Positions 9,227 through 19,703 of a DNA stretch of 20,858 nt are shown here, piece by piece. Position 1 is the stretch's first letter, and each line of letters opens with the position of its first letter. Location of the stretch: assembly GCA_001953115.1 (NCBI GenBank), contig LSSL01007735.1, forward strand, positions 1 through 20,858, read 5' to 3'. The position numbers and the translations under genes were made by a program. The notes below the pieces were generated by a model. The model made no database searches. It was not told the origin of the DNA and saw only the letters and a program-made list of their open reading frames with translations. This DNA comes from Smittium mucronatum (taxonomy: Eukaryota; Kickxellomycota; Harpellomycetes; Harpellales; Legeriomycetaceae).

Positions 9227-9284
9227 GATATGAGAAAGCATTTTAGAGAGAAAGAGATATGAGAAAGCATTTTAGAGAGAAAGA
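9227..9284 (+). repeat. 29-bp purine-rich tandem duplication
   Basis: A unit beginning GATATGAGAAAGCATTTTAG occurs at 9227 and again at 9256, exactly 29 bases apart and identical across the unit. The flanks (9213-9330) continue as GA-rich sequence. The strand asymmetry is striking against the surroundings. Confidence 0.9.
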
Positions 9285-9299
9285 GAGAAAAGAAAATAC

Positions 9300-9880
9300 T
9301 GCTCAGAGACAGAAAAAGGAGAGGAATGATAAAATTTACTTATTTCTATATTTTAATTTTTGATTTCTTTCGTGTTTTTGGGTTGATTAGATCCGGTTTG
9401 GTATTTTCATTGGGGCTATTTTTTTATATCGATGAAGCATTCCTCTTTTATGACTAATTTTTAAAAAAATTAGACTCAAAATCCTTCCATCACTTTGAAA
9501 AACGGGTTTAAAAAAATTACTTCTACACTTTTTAAAATCTGGACCTTATTTAACTATAAAAAAAATGGTATTTTTTTAGCCAATAAAATCATTTTGTTTA
9601 TAAATTTAAAGAGCATAAACTACATGCGGACTTAAGCTTAATTTTTATTTTCATTTAATATTTATTTTTCTCCTATCTCAAAAGTAAACTTATTATTACG
9701 TTGATATTAGGGTAGTAGTACAATTGAGTCCTTTAAATTCTTTAAAGACTCAGAATTGGATATAATATGAAATAAAAATAATAACTTTCAATTATTTAAA
9801 AAAATTTAAAAAGTGTTAAAATAATGGCTATAATGTTAAAAATCAACTATAATGTTATAAAAGGTTTATTTTGTACTGAA
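9300..9880. other. AT-rich stretch without recognisable gene
   Basis: No coding block was recognised. A TAGCCAATAAAA word at 9578 recurs in related form at 2780 (inverted), 3172, 15021 and 18203, and may be a scrap of a dispersed repeat. Confidence 0.35.
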
Positions 9881-9881
9881 A

Positions 9882-9958
9882 GCGTTTTATTAAATAGTTC
9901 AGATTTATTTGAAAATAAGCCTCATTTTCAAATAAGCATAAATCTTTCAATAAAACGC
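9882..9958. repeat. 77-nt near-perfect palindrome (hairpin)
   Basis: GCGTTTTA at 9882-9889 pairs with TAAAACGC at 9951-9958. The inner arms TTATTTGAAAAT (9905-9916) and ATTTTCAAATAA (9924-9935) pair perfectly around a 7-base loop AAGCCTC. AGATT and AATCT also pair, with a small bulge between the inner and outer arms. A 60-codon plus-strand frame crosses it and is best explained as a by-product. Confidence 0.85.
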
Positions 9959-10240
9959 GAATTATTCTTGATCAATACATTTTTTTCAAACTATAAAATT
10001 TATTAACTTTATAATGGACTTATAGTGATTTTTAATTTTTGAATCAAATTTGTTCAAATGTTCTAAATTTTAATTCAAAATATTCTGATTAAAAGCTGGA
10101 TATTTTTTGTATACATCAGTAGAAATAAAATGATAAGCTTATGTGATTTTGATTTTTCAACCCAGGGAATATAATTTTAATTTTCGCTAGATTTATGAAG
10201 AAGAATCCATCTAAAACATAAATTTCTATTTTTTTACGTT

Positions 10241-10810
10241 TTACGTTTTAAAATCGAATTTTTTATTGTCGAAAGCAGATTCACTATACCTATTAGACTG
10301 GTACAAGTACTCAGCTCTAAACTGTTGTTTTGTAGTTAAAGTAGAGGCATCACTAAGTACACTATTTCTAGCATACTCTTCGACCTCATCCAGTAGATAA
10401 TTTAGGGCAGGTATTGCTTCCTTACTCCACCTGTCTTCACTTCAATCGATGCTCTCTGCAATGATAATAATAACTGTTTTTACAGCTCCCACGGTAAAGA
10501 TAATAATCTATAACCTTACCTTGGGACTGAGACAGGAATTTAACGAAAGTTCCAGAAAAGAATACACAAGATATTTTATAACTGGGTTTCCCATAAAGTT
10601 GACCGATGGGTATAAGTCATTACCTAACGCAGGAGATTAGGTGGAAACCGATACCGAAGCACCACTATCCTTATCTTCCTCCAACTCTCGTCAAGCGTCA
10701 ACCTCCAGGGAAACCCCATAAGGCTAAGCACCGGAATCGACTAACTCGTGGCTGTGAATAATTATGCACATAGCACTATTTAAGCCATCGCATCTTTGAA
10801 GTGAAAATAA
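10241..10810 (-). pseudogene. GC-richer coding relic of unrecognised family
   Basis: Base composition rises sharply here. On the minus strand one register extends from 10810 to a TAA at 10243-10241, about 190 codons with five internal stops and no frame change. The best part is the C-terminal third (about 10440-10241): EDRWSKEAIPALNYLLDEVE, EYARNSVLSDASTL, KQQFRAEYLYQSNRYSESAF. It is hydrophilic and protein-like. The plus strand is also unusually open in one register (10399-10640, then VETDTEAPLSLSSSNSRQAS after a stop), so for the middle part I cannot decide which strand was coding. I recognise no domain. It might be an N-terminal or accessory ORF of one of the elements, or a dead host gene. 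Confidence is for 'former coding DNA', not for a function. Confidence 0.5.
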
Positions 10811-10819
10811 TTAAACAAA

Positions 10820-11880
10820 CTAAAATATTAAAACCGGAATAACGGTTAATGGTACCAGTTCATGAAATTACTAAAATAATAACTAAAAAACAACCAAAAC
10901 TGATATAAAAAAAGAGAAAAATATAAAAATGATTGTATTTAAACTAAAAGAAAAATTAACTATACCAGAATAATAACTAAAAAGTGACTAAAAACAATCC
11001 TCAAGCATACTAAAACCTTAAGACTATAAAGGGGGCGTAGCTTTACCTAGGAAGAAAATAATCATCCTACCTCTTTAATAGTAAAAGAATTATTGATGGT
11101 TAAAAGAAATATATACAAAGAGATTTCTGGATATTTCACTTTTTTTTTGATTATTTCATCGTTTTTATCTTCTTATAAAAATTTCTCTATTTATATTTTC
11201 ACTATATAAAGACTCTTATTCCCCTATTAACATATTTTCGTAGCGAACTTTATCTCGAATTGTCGATTTCGGATATAAAACACGAAAATAGATTCAATCA
11301 AGATATGTACTGAAATGAAAAAGATTAATTCTCAAACTCTGCGAAGGTAAATTATTCAAAATTATGCCAGATTGTTAAAAAATATGTTATTAATTTCATA
11401 ATTTTTTGAATTTTGTAATTTAAAATTTATATATAATACCATGCTGTAATGTTATTAAATTCATGTTTTTGTAAAAAGGATAAACAAAAGATATTTTTAA
11501 TTTATGAAAAGTTATTTTGTTTAAATTATGGTTATTTTTTAGAAAGTAAATCTTTTAAATTTTGATTCCGTATCAAAATATGTTTGAAAATTACAATGAA
11601 ATTATAACAGTTTTATATAAACTAAGAACACAATTTTTATCGATATTTTTTGAAATATTCAAAAAATTTCAATATAAATATATATCTTTCAAACTTATAA
11701 AAAAATTTATCTATTTTTATAAAATTTATTAGATATTTAGAAGCCGTTGAATAGGATAGCACCTAGTGATGATTAATATAAAAATTTAAAAAAATAATTA
11801 TAACTATGAATATCAAATAGTTAATTCCAAAAGATACAACGATTTAACTAAATCAAGAATAAGTTCGGGAGCTCAGAGTA
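10820..11880. other. AT-rich stretch without recognisable gene
   Basis: Nothing identifiable on either strand. GGGAGCTCAGAGTAG at 11868-11882 resembles GGGAGCTCGGAGACT at 5401-5415 and may be a shared scrap of a dispersed repeat. Confidence 0.35.
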
Positions 11881-11888
11881 GTTTTCAG

Positions 11889-13168
11889 TCAAAAAAATAA
11901 TATTGGATGTCGAAATTTAGATGAACTGAAACCTAAGGATATTATAATTTTTGATTTTATTGAATTTTTCTGCGGTTTTTTTTTTTTTGTGTATTGATGT
12001 AATGCTGTAAGCCTTTGTAGTTTATATTTTTTTAAATAAAAGTAAACGTGAGCACACTTTTTTATTTTGACAAAATTATGACAACTACAGAGTAAGTGTT
12101 TCTGGTGAGTTAAAATAGTTTCCACAAATAAAAACGAATTTCTGTTAAATTTATATATGATATCACTGAATTTTATTGATAATATTTCCCAAATAGTTCT
12201 TTCACGCTAGAAGTACGAAACTAATAATGTGGTTTTTCCTTGAAATTTAGACACAAAATGTGAATAAAACACTTTTTTTCTTGTAGTAATTATTTTATTA
12301 TAGTTTATTTTTATTTATTAAGGAATATACTCTAATACTAGTCCTTAATCATTTCCTAAGATTTTTATAAAAAGTTTACTATATTTTTTTATTTCCATGA
12401 CTGATATATATTTTTTATCGTTTTGATGAATCTTTCAAGATAGTTATAATTAGACGGGCTAAAAATAATATATCCCTAATACCAGTTTCTGTTTCATTTA
12501 AATAAAGCTGGTATATCTTATTTAAGATATCATTCAGCACATTTAGCTCCCTCCATTTAATAAAAAAAAATTGATTTATTAAATATTCCATGAGTTGTTA
12601 ATAATTGCATAATATTTATATAATTAAAATAATTTGCTTAAATTGGTCATTTTTACGCTCTCCTGTTATTTTTCTAAAAATTTTCACAGCATGAAACCAG
12701 AAATTTTTTGTTAAATATACTAATCCAAAATTTTCTGTGTCGTTATTTATCTGTCTTGCTGAGTAAAAAATTAAGTTTTTTACATTCCAATACAAATTAT
12801 TAAACTCAATTTCTTTTTTTAAAACAGTAAATATCCAAAGATACGAATCTTTATCATCATTGCCGACAATCTATATTGATATTGGAATAAATTTTTGGTA
12901 CACCTCTATTATCCAAGAAAATATAACGAGGTATCCAAATTACATAATAGCTTAAACGTAAAGCCTATATGAATATTTGAAGATTTAGATAAAATAATTA
13001 TCCGATTTTAAGATTAGATTTTTCCTCTTAGTTTATTTACATCAAAGAAAAATTCTGCAATATATGACTTTTTTTCTTTTTTTTTTAAAAAAAAATTGCA
13101 AGTTTTATCAAATAAATCTAAAGTTTTAAAATTGGTTTTTTTATTTTTTATTTTTTATTTTTTATTTT

Positions 13169-13211
<43 letters not shown>

Positions 13212-13410
13212 TTTTAGAATATATTTTATCGGCCTTTAATTTGGTAGCATCCTTCTCCAACTTTCTCTTTATCATTTAGACCTAATTCCGAGTATATTTA
13301 GTTATAAAATAGTTTATTTTGAATCTAATTTTTCTATCTGAAAGCAACCAGTGCAGTTATTATTCGCCTGATAAGTAGTGGTTCTACCATTATAGAACCT
13401 ATCTACTCTA
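11889..13410 (-). pseudogene. MULE (Mutator-like) transposase relic, copy 2, with SWIM zinc finger
   Basis: Minus-strand blocks lie in MULE order. DRFYNGRTTTYQANNN followed by CTGCFQ (about 13409-13338) resembles the N-terminal zinc or FLYWCH-like region. HIGFTFKLLCN (about 12971-12939) is the first catalytic block, with Gly (12965) where Asp is expected. Then comes GYLVIFSWIIEVYQKFIPIS (12936-12877), one TAG, and an 84-codon open stretch (12870-12619) with KDSYLWIFTVLKKEIE and FWFHAVKIFRKI; its second catalytic Asp block reads LIFYSARQI, lacking Asp. NYLERFIKTIKNIYQSW (12445-12395) keeps the third acidic residue (Glu, 12436-12434). The last segment (12125-11889) carries a SWIM finger, C-x-C-x8-C-x-H: Cys 12089, 12083, 12056 and His 12050. 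At least three frame changes separate the blocks. The (TTTA)n tract at 13143-13215 interrupts the N-terminal half. Confidence 0.8.
13143..13215. repeat. (ATTTTTT)n then (ATTT)n microsatellite
   Basis: Several 7-base units run directly into more than ten 4-base TTTA units. It lies inside the N-terminal half of MULE copy 2 and probably expanded after that copy died. Confidence 0.95.
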
Positions 13411-13429
13411 ATATTAAACAGGAAATTGG

Positions 13430-15070
13430 TTTTTTAGAGCTTATACAACAGTAAATTTTATTTTTATAATATCTAAGATATTTCGAATGTTACACTTTCA
13501 AAAACTGATTTTGACTTTCTTATATGTCATTCCCTATCAAATCCCACTTAACTAGTTTCCCCTTCATATCTTTTATGATTTTTTTTACAATCAATTGAAT
13601 TAGTATGATATTTTACAAATAAGAGATATTAATAGAGTAAGAGATCAAATAAGCTTTGCTCTCTTCATATTAAAAATTAAATTAATCTTCCATTTGAGCT
13701 TTATTAATTTTACAGAAACGTATTTTTATATTTTAAAACTTTTGGATATGTATGTATGTATGTATGTATATGTATTATTTCTAGCTTTAATTTTTATTAT
13801 TTTTGTCTTGAGATTTGTTTAAAAATACTTTTATATTTTATTAGAAATTTTTTAAATTCGCATCATAATAAAAATAATGCGTAAAGTTTTATAAAAATGG
13901 CATTGTATCAACAAAATTGAAATAAAATTTACAAAAAAACGTAAAATAAATTGCTTTACTTAATTTTTTTGCTCTTTAGATTTATATATTAAATGAAATG
14001 TGATATCTGGTTGGTTTGAATAAAGCCATGGAATGAATAGTGACATGAAAGATAAAAATCTATTGATGAGTATAAATTATAAATAATTTAATATCTCAAC
14101 AAATACCTCCTTATTTGAAGACTTTAAAACAAAAAGGGCTTTTTTTTGCTAGTTTTATGAACTTAAAATAAGTAAGAAATGTCAAAAGATATATAAAATC
14201 AATACATTGATGTTTCCAAGTTTTTAAGCAAAAATTTCTTAATGTTCAGAGCCTAATTTTTTTTCTATATGCGTTTACTTAGAATAAATACATTGCTTAT
14301 CGATTAAAATTTTGTTTATTATCTTATTAAGTTCTAAATGAAAAAATCCATTTTTTTATTTCTATTTTTTTTGTATTTAAACTTATTAAATTATGGCTAT
14401 ATAAATCATTTTTAAATACCAACACTGATAAATTAATTTAATATCGAGATTTAAGTTATCTATTTTATAAAAAAATGCAATTATAAAAATAAACCATGTC
14501 AACCTAAAAATCTATGGTGTTTTTAACATTTTAAATTGATATTATTGCTAATTTTTTTTACCAAATTGCTTTTTTCTATTTCCATAAATAAATTGTAAAC
14601 TTATTTTATGCTTTAAAAATATGATATTCAAAATTTATCACTTAAAATAGTTTAAAAACAGTTTGTTTTTTTTTTTTTTGATTTCTTTAAACATTATCTT
14701 ATTTAACTAAATAAAATCTTCCAATTCTGTATCTTTTCCATTTTTTGAATAAAATTTATTCGGAGTTAAACCTATGAATCCATGTCAAACACCGGGTTTT
14801 ATGAAGCCTTTAAATATTGGTCCCTGATGCTTAATAATCTTTTCAATTTTCTATTGGGAATTATTTTTTTTAAATTTAATAAACATTGTGTAAAATATTA
14901 TTTCTCACTTTCTAAATATTTTACTTTTTTATTTCTTAACTTTGTAGTAATAATAAAAATTTTATCTTTTAACCAATAATAAGTTCCTGAAATTATGAAT
15001 GTTTGTCCACATTTAATTTTAGCCAATAAATTTCGAATACATTAGTTAATATTCTTTTATTTTAAATAAA
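13430..15070. other. AT-rich stretch without supported gene
   Basis: It contains a (TGTA)n tract at about 13748-13772 and a 65-codon plus-strand frame (14782-14979) rich in Phe, Leu, Ile and Lys that I take as chance or a relic without recognisable motif. Nothing else stands out. Confidence 0.4.
13748..13772. repeat. (TGTA)n microsatellite
   Basis: About six near-perfect TGTA or ATGT tetranucleotides. Confidence 0.9.
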
Positions 15071-15078
15071 ATAAATTA

Positions 15079-15180
15079 AACTGGACTGAATTAAGCTACC
15101 TTAAGCCATTTTCGACTAATATGTAGCTTTAAACAATAAATTTATAGATTTATTAAGTAGTTTTTGACTAAAATAAATTC
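15079..15180 (+). repeat. dispersed repeat, copy A
   Basis: It matches 18201-18296 in inverse orientation over about 95-100 bases: both hold a GGACT-AATT start, TTAAGCCATTT followed by CGACTAAT, TTTAAACAATA, and a TTATTAAG...TTTTTGRCTAA end. No coding sequence was recognised in it. Confidence 0.7.
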
Positions 15181-15189
15181 AGAAAGAAA

Positions 15190-16400
15190 ATTTTATTCTT
15201 CTATAAAATAAACATGCTTAATTGTGTTTTCTAAATATTACGATAATAATCTGTCATAAATTCTAATATTTTTAAATTTTAAAAAATTTAAAAAACTAAG
15301 TGCGAAATCTTAAAAAATAAAAAATAAAACCAATTTTTTTATAGACTTGCCCATAACTTATAAGAATATCGATTTGAACTTTAAAATATTTTATTATATT
15401 TTAGTTTTATTCATTTTGATAACACAATAAGATTTAATGATTAAAAAGCTGTTATTCAATATTTACTGTTTATTATAAATTTACATCCGCATTTCATTTT
15501 TTTTACTATTTAAAAAATATTAGTATTTCTTATTTTTATAAGAACATAAATTATAAAAATATTATATATAAAAATTATTTTTATGAATACATAGCACAAC
15601 TTTCATTACGAATTTTGCATGAAATAATCGTTCTCCGTGGCAAATTTAAGTAATGTGTAAAAAAAATTTATTCAAAACATAATAATTTTTTGAGTTTCTG
15701 ATAGTCAATCAGACATAGTTTTTTATAAAAGATATTTAAAATTATTAAATGGAAACCATGCTAATTTATTATATAACAATACTTTGGTTTTATATTATAC
15801 ATTTACCACTTTTATGAGCACTAATATTAAAAAACGAAGCCGACCAACTAAATGAAATAAAAAAATTATTATTCGACAAGGATATTTTTTTTCCAAAAAG
15901 ATAGTTTCAACTAGTTAATATATATTTAGATATGAGTGCCAATCATTTTCTGTTAATAAATTTTTTAAAAAATAAATTCAAGTATTTAATATAGATGTAA
16001 GAGAATATAAATATTATTTTACTGCTTCGTGCTTTTAATAGTTATTTTTTTACATATTTCAAACTTAAAAACTACAGTAGAAATATAAATCTACTTGAAA
16101 TTTAAAACTATCATACTATTAAAAAAATTATTTATTTATATTTTAAATAAACTTATGTTAAAAAAAAATTAGATGAAAAATTCAATTTATACATATACAT
16201 ATATGTGAAGATAAATAAGTGGGATTAAAAATATTGTCTATTTTAAGTAGAATTTCTATTTATTTCTATAGGGCCTCCAACACCAATTTTTTAATATTAA
16301 TCTAATGAAGAAAATATTATTTATGTTTTTTCGGTGAAAAACTGTAAACATGAACGCATTTTTTTTTTCAAAAATAAAGGACAAGTGAAAAATATTTCCA
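15190..16400. other. AT-rich stretch without recognisable gene
   Basis: A short plus-strand KKRSRPTK peptide (about 15830) recalls the basic-Gly/Arg-Pro start of some DNA-binding transposase regions, but it has no supporting context. Nothing else is seen. Confidence 0.35.
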
Positions 16401-16401
16401 T

Positions 16402-17850
16402 CTAATTTTTGAAAAATGGTCTTACGAACATAATTTCATTTTCTTTAAATAATAAAACAACATCATCAAATGTATCTAAGATCATATTATTCAGCTTTTT
16501 TTCGATTTCTAAAACCTCACATTCAGAAATCATTCTAGCACAAGATTTGAATAAAATATATCCCGAATCTTTTTTGATTTAAAAATCCCTGTAATTAGTT
16601 TTTTAGATAAAATCGCTTCGTTTTAATTCATTTTCTTTAAATTTGATTTGTAAAAAAAACTAGGATCCACCATTATTTTATAGGAAATTTCAATAAAATC
16701 TAACAATTATATAAATTTCCACTCCGAGTATTTGTTTTTGATAGTGAAATTGGATCTTTCTAAAGAATTATTAATTGATTGTGAAAATCTATCAAAACCT
16801 TTATACCAATTTGAATTCCAAGAAAAGTATCAGTCTTTAATTTTCTTTATATCTTGACTAACAGTAGGATAAATACTCTATTTTTATACAAAAATTTCTA
16901 TTATAATTCTAAAGAATTTCTCAATCAACATAAGTTGCATTTTACATATTAATTCATATATCAGTTACATGTAGGTTTTATTTCCTTAATTAATAGTATT
17001 TTTTTCTGTTATTTGAAACGTGAAACAAATTGCTTTTTCTTTTAATTTTGGTGTAAATTTGGTTTAATGCTGCATATATCTGTACTGATTAATCGGAAAT
17101 AAGATCATTTATCTTCTAATTAAAACCATTTTTGTTGATATGGTTTTTCAAAAAATTAAATTTTAATAAATAAGATTCATTATTGTCTTTGGATACCATG
17201 GAGATCGACACCGGCATAAATATTTGTTTTATATCAGTTATACCAAATATTATTACAGGGTATCGTCCCTTGAATAATTAGAATTTACTGTCTATTTTCA
17301 TCAATTTCGAACAAGAAAATCTTCTTATTGCTTCTTTTAAAGTTATAATAACCTTAAATTCATTGACCCTTTTAATATAGCTTGCCGCATATGCATTACC
17401 CTTTAAGCAAAAATAAATAAATAAAATAACTATTGGTTCTTTTTCAGGAAATAAATATATAAAAAAACCTTTCATAATCTGAAAAACACTTTCAAACATC
17501 TCGATAGAAACTCCTTTACAGCTCTTTTTCATTTTTCTTTTGTTATTTACAACGTAATATAACTTTTTCAGATCCAAATTAATTCCTTTTTTTCTAGATT
17601 TTTTTATACTATAAGACTTAATCCCATCTTTATACAGATCAAGAATCAATTTCTTTTCTATTATTTTGTTTCCTTTGCCGCAGTTAATTATAAGTTTATT
17701 TTTTATACAGGTATCGATTCTTTTATCGAAAAATCTTCTACTTTTAATTTATAGCTGCGACCTTTTATAAATTTATTTGAAAAGTAATAAAATATGGATA
17801 CATATTTTTAAAATTTTTTTTAGTTCTAATTTTCCAGTAATCAGAACTGT
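16402..17850 (-). pseudogene. MULE (Mutator-like) transposase relic, copy 1, best preserved
   Basis: The main minus-strand frame is open from 17748 to a TAA at 17280-17278, about 157 codons, and then continues in the same register. KFIKGRSYKLKVEDFSIKE lies just upstream in another register (17780-17720), so there is a frameshift near 17715. The catalytic core is recognisable: LMKIDSKF with the first Asp at 17292-17290, immediately before the TAA; GRYPVIIFGITDIKQIFMPV followed by SISMVSKDNNESY (17265-17170); NDLISD with the second Asp at 17094-17092; NLFHV at 17031-17017; then, in another register, NWYKGFDRFSQSINNSLERS followed by NFTIKN (16811-16734), with the third residue Glu at 16760-16758. 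A last open piece (about 16590-16402, SGYILFKSCARMISECEVLE onward) replaces a clear SWIM finger. Stops at 17278, 17116 and 17089 and two or more frame changes make it non-functional, though all three DDE positions are kept. It is homologous to copy 2. Confidence 0.82.
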
Positions 17851-17859
17851 TAATTTATT

Positions 17860-18190
17860 CATAATTATATACCAACTCAAAATCTATTCTTTCGCTTAAT
17901 CTAACTTTATTTGTAGAATGAGCCATTATAAAAGATTTTTTTATAACCTATAAAATATATATATTACAAATAAGAATTTAATGAATAAATTTATCCAGAA
18001 GAAACAAACAATGAAATCCGCGGCTATACAAATTCCAACATATATAATTCTTAAACTCACAAAAAATTTTGAATTCTCGGCTGGAAAAAATTGCAAAATG
18101 CGCTTTTCTGATTCAATAACTTGATCCTGTTTACTATTTAATTTTTAGATAATTTCAAAGTGTTATTGGAAATCCATATTTTTATGTAAA
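17860..18190. other. AT-rich stretch without recognisable feature
   Basis: Presumably the upstream flank of MULE copy 1. I did not find a terminal inverted repeat that pairs with sequence beyond 16400. Confidence 0.35.
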
Positions 18191-18200
18191 TTAAATAAAA

Positions 18201-18296
18201 ATTAGCCAAAAATCCGCTTAATATATTTATGCAAATATTGTTTAAATCTGCAAATTAGTCGGAAATGGCTTAAAAAAGTTGAATTAAGTCCGATCT
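18201..18296 (-). repeat. dispersed repeat, copy B
   Basis: Inverse match of 15079-15180, reading on the minus strand GGACTTAATT, TTAAGCCATTT followed by CCGACTAATTT, TTTAAACAATA, and TTTTTGGCTAAT at its end. The last word also occurs in the 115-bp units at 19.7 kb. Confidence 0.7.
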
Positions 18297-18299
18297 AAT

Positions 18300-18740
18300 C
18301 TATTTTTTAAAAAATAATTGGATCTATTCGAATTTAAATATTCGCGTTTGCTACCTTCTCTCAATATTTTACGATTTTACTTATCTATCTATAACTATAT
18401 ATTTAATTTTACTGAAGATCAACTAATGTTTTAAGCGATCCTTTTTGTCTGAAATTTCACCTAAAGGCATAATTGCGCTCTTTTTGGGATAGCAAAGACA
18501 TTACTGACTCTTCAGGGTCAATCCCATTTTCCCTTTCTATAAAAAGAGGAATTCCCCCCCCCCCAATATTGAAGAGTATCTCTTTTTTTAAAAGAAGCAT
18601 CCATTAAAAAACTATTACCTAAATTTTTAATCTTAATCAGTATAGTCTAAATTTACTATTTAGCCCGTATTTAATTGTTTTTTCTTCATTTGTTAATTTT
18701 TTTGTTGCATAGACCTATTTAATTGTCCTATATAAACCAT
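18300..18740. other. intergenic stretch with a C11 run
   Basis: No gene. 18450-18570 is less AT-rich and includes a run of eleven C (18554-18564) followed by AATATTGAAGAG. It resembles in style the C10 block at 5416-5425 but shows no convincing alignment to it. Confidence 0.4.
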
Positions 18741-18750
18741 GTATATAATA

Positions 18751-19531
18751 TAATACCGCTTGCGCATATAAATATTTTTTACGTGGAAATTTGGCATCTG
18801 AAAGGTTTAAAGAAATTAAGTAGCAAATAGCTTTACGGAAATCAATTATACAGAAGGTCCTTCATAAAAAACCAAAAATATATATGGGATTTTTTTTCTA
18901 AAAGCCAATTATTTTATCTAGTCATAAAGATATTGTTGCAATAGCACCCCAAAATTTCTAAAATCCAATATGGGCGGTGGACCGAAGAATCGGTGGAGAA
19001 GAAAATTGGATGAATCTTCAGCTGCTGTACCCTGGCCTGAAACTTGAACTACAGGATATCGGTAAAATGCAAACTGGGACCTTTCTTATCGTCGAGCTTC
19101 CATCAAATATGAAATTTTTAGGTGAGAAATTTAAAAAAAATTGACCCTTATGCAAAATTGATGTGCCTGAAACTGTCGATCACGTCTTATTAAATTTCTC
19201 TCTATGGGACATACAGCAAAATGAGACGATCGGCCGGTTCATACCTGCACCGATCCGCTCAGACATAAAAAACCAACTTTCTAATTTCAATGAATCCCGG
19301 TTGTGGATAGTTGGGAAACTCCTTGTGGGGGAGTCTAAAAAAACTTTAATTCGGCTATAAGCTAAAATCGCCGATCATAAATTTGTGTTGAAAACAACCA
19401 AATTTTTATTGGCATCAGCGTGCCACGAACACTTAAGTTACAGAGTTTAACCAATTTAGCAGCCCCCTTGAATCGATGACCTTGCGTTATGGAGCTGCTA
19501 GAGCGACAGAGGTGAGTTGGGTGAAATTTTC
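18751..19531 (+). pseudogene. non-LTR retrotransposon (LINE) reverse-transcriptase protein, C-terminal part
   Basis: A single plus-strand register can be followed from about 18751 to 19450: FLRGNLASERFKEIK, QIALRKSIIQKVLHKKPK, SHKDIVAIAPQNF, WAVDRRIGGEENWMNLQLLY (18971), LQDIGKMQTGTFLIVELPSN, then a zinc-binding block at about 19142-19200 and GRFIPAPIRSDIKNQLSNFN. In-frame stops are TAG 18821-18823, TAA 18899-18901, TAA 18959-18961, TGA 19142-19144 and TAA 19358-19360; the frame continues to AKIADHKFVLKTTKFLLASA and then shifts to FNQFSSPLESMTLRYGAARA, ending at TGA 19529-19531. The C-x2-C..H-x4-C motif after the RT domain of LINEs is visible as (stop)PLCKIDVPETVDHVLLNFSL: the first Cys is now TGA and the last is Phe. 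The RT catalytic domain itself is not in the window in recognisable form. I cannot assign the LINE clade. Confidence 0.75.
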
Positions 19532-19700
19532 TTGAAAAATTTTCACTTTTTTTAATTTTTTTAAATTAGTTTTTATAAATTTTTATTAACTACAAAATAA
19601 ATTTACGGTAAAAAAATAATTAATTAATTAAATACTTACAATCACATTGGTTAATTCCAATTGTTAAAATGACAAATTAATTTTGCTGAAAAAATAATTT
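19532..19700 (+). repeat. AT-rich 3' tail of the LINE
   Basis: It follows the LINE coding relic directly, and the first 90 bases recur at 5600-5695. That shared extent supports it being the element's 3' untranslated tail. It includes a short TAATTAATTAAT run at about 19617-19630. Confidence 0.6.
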
Positions 19701-19703
19701 TAT

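Noticed and set aside
9824..10006. 60-codon plus-strand ORF
   Set aside because: It runs through the 77-nt palindrome, and its central residues are dictated by the inverted repeat.
10449..10640. 63-codon plus-strand ORF as an intact gene
   Set aside because: It lies in a relic where the opposite strand is also largely open, and the plus register has stops just before and after it.
14782..14979. 65-codon plus-strand ORF rich in Phe, Leu, Ile and Lys
   Set aside because: Hydrophobic AT-driven composition, no motif and no homologous block nearby.
15828..15900. Transposase helix-turn-helix start (KKRSRPTK)
   Set aside because: Eight residues without any following family block.
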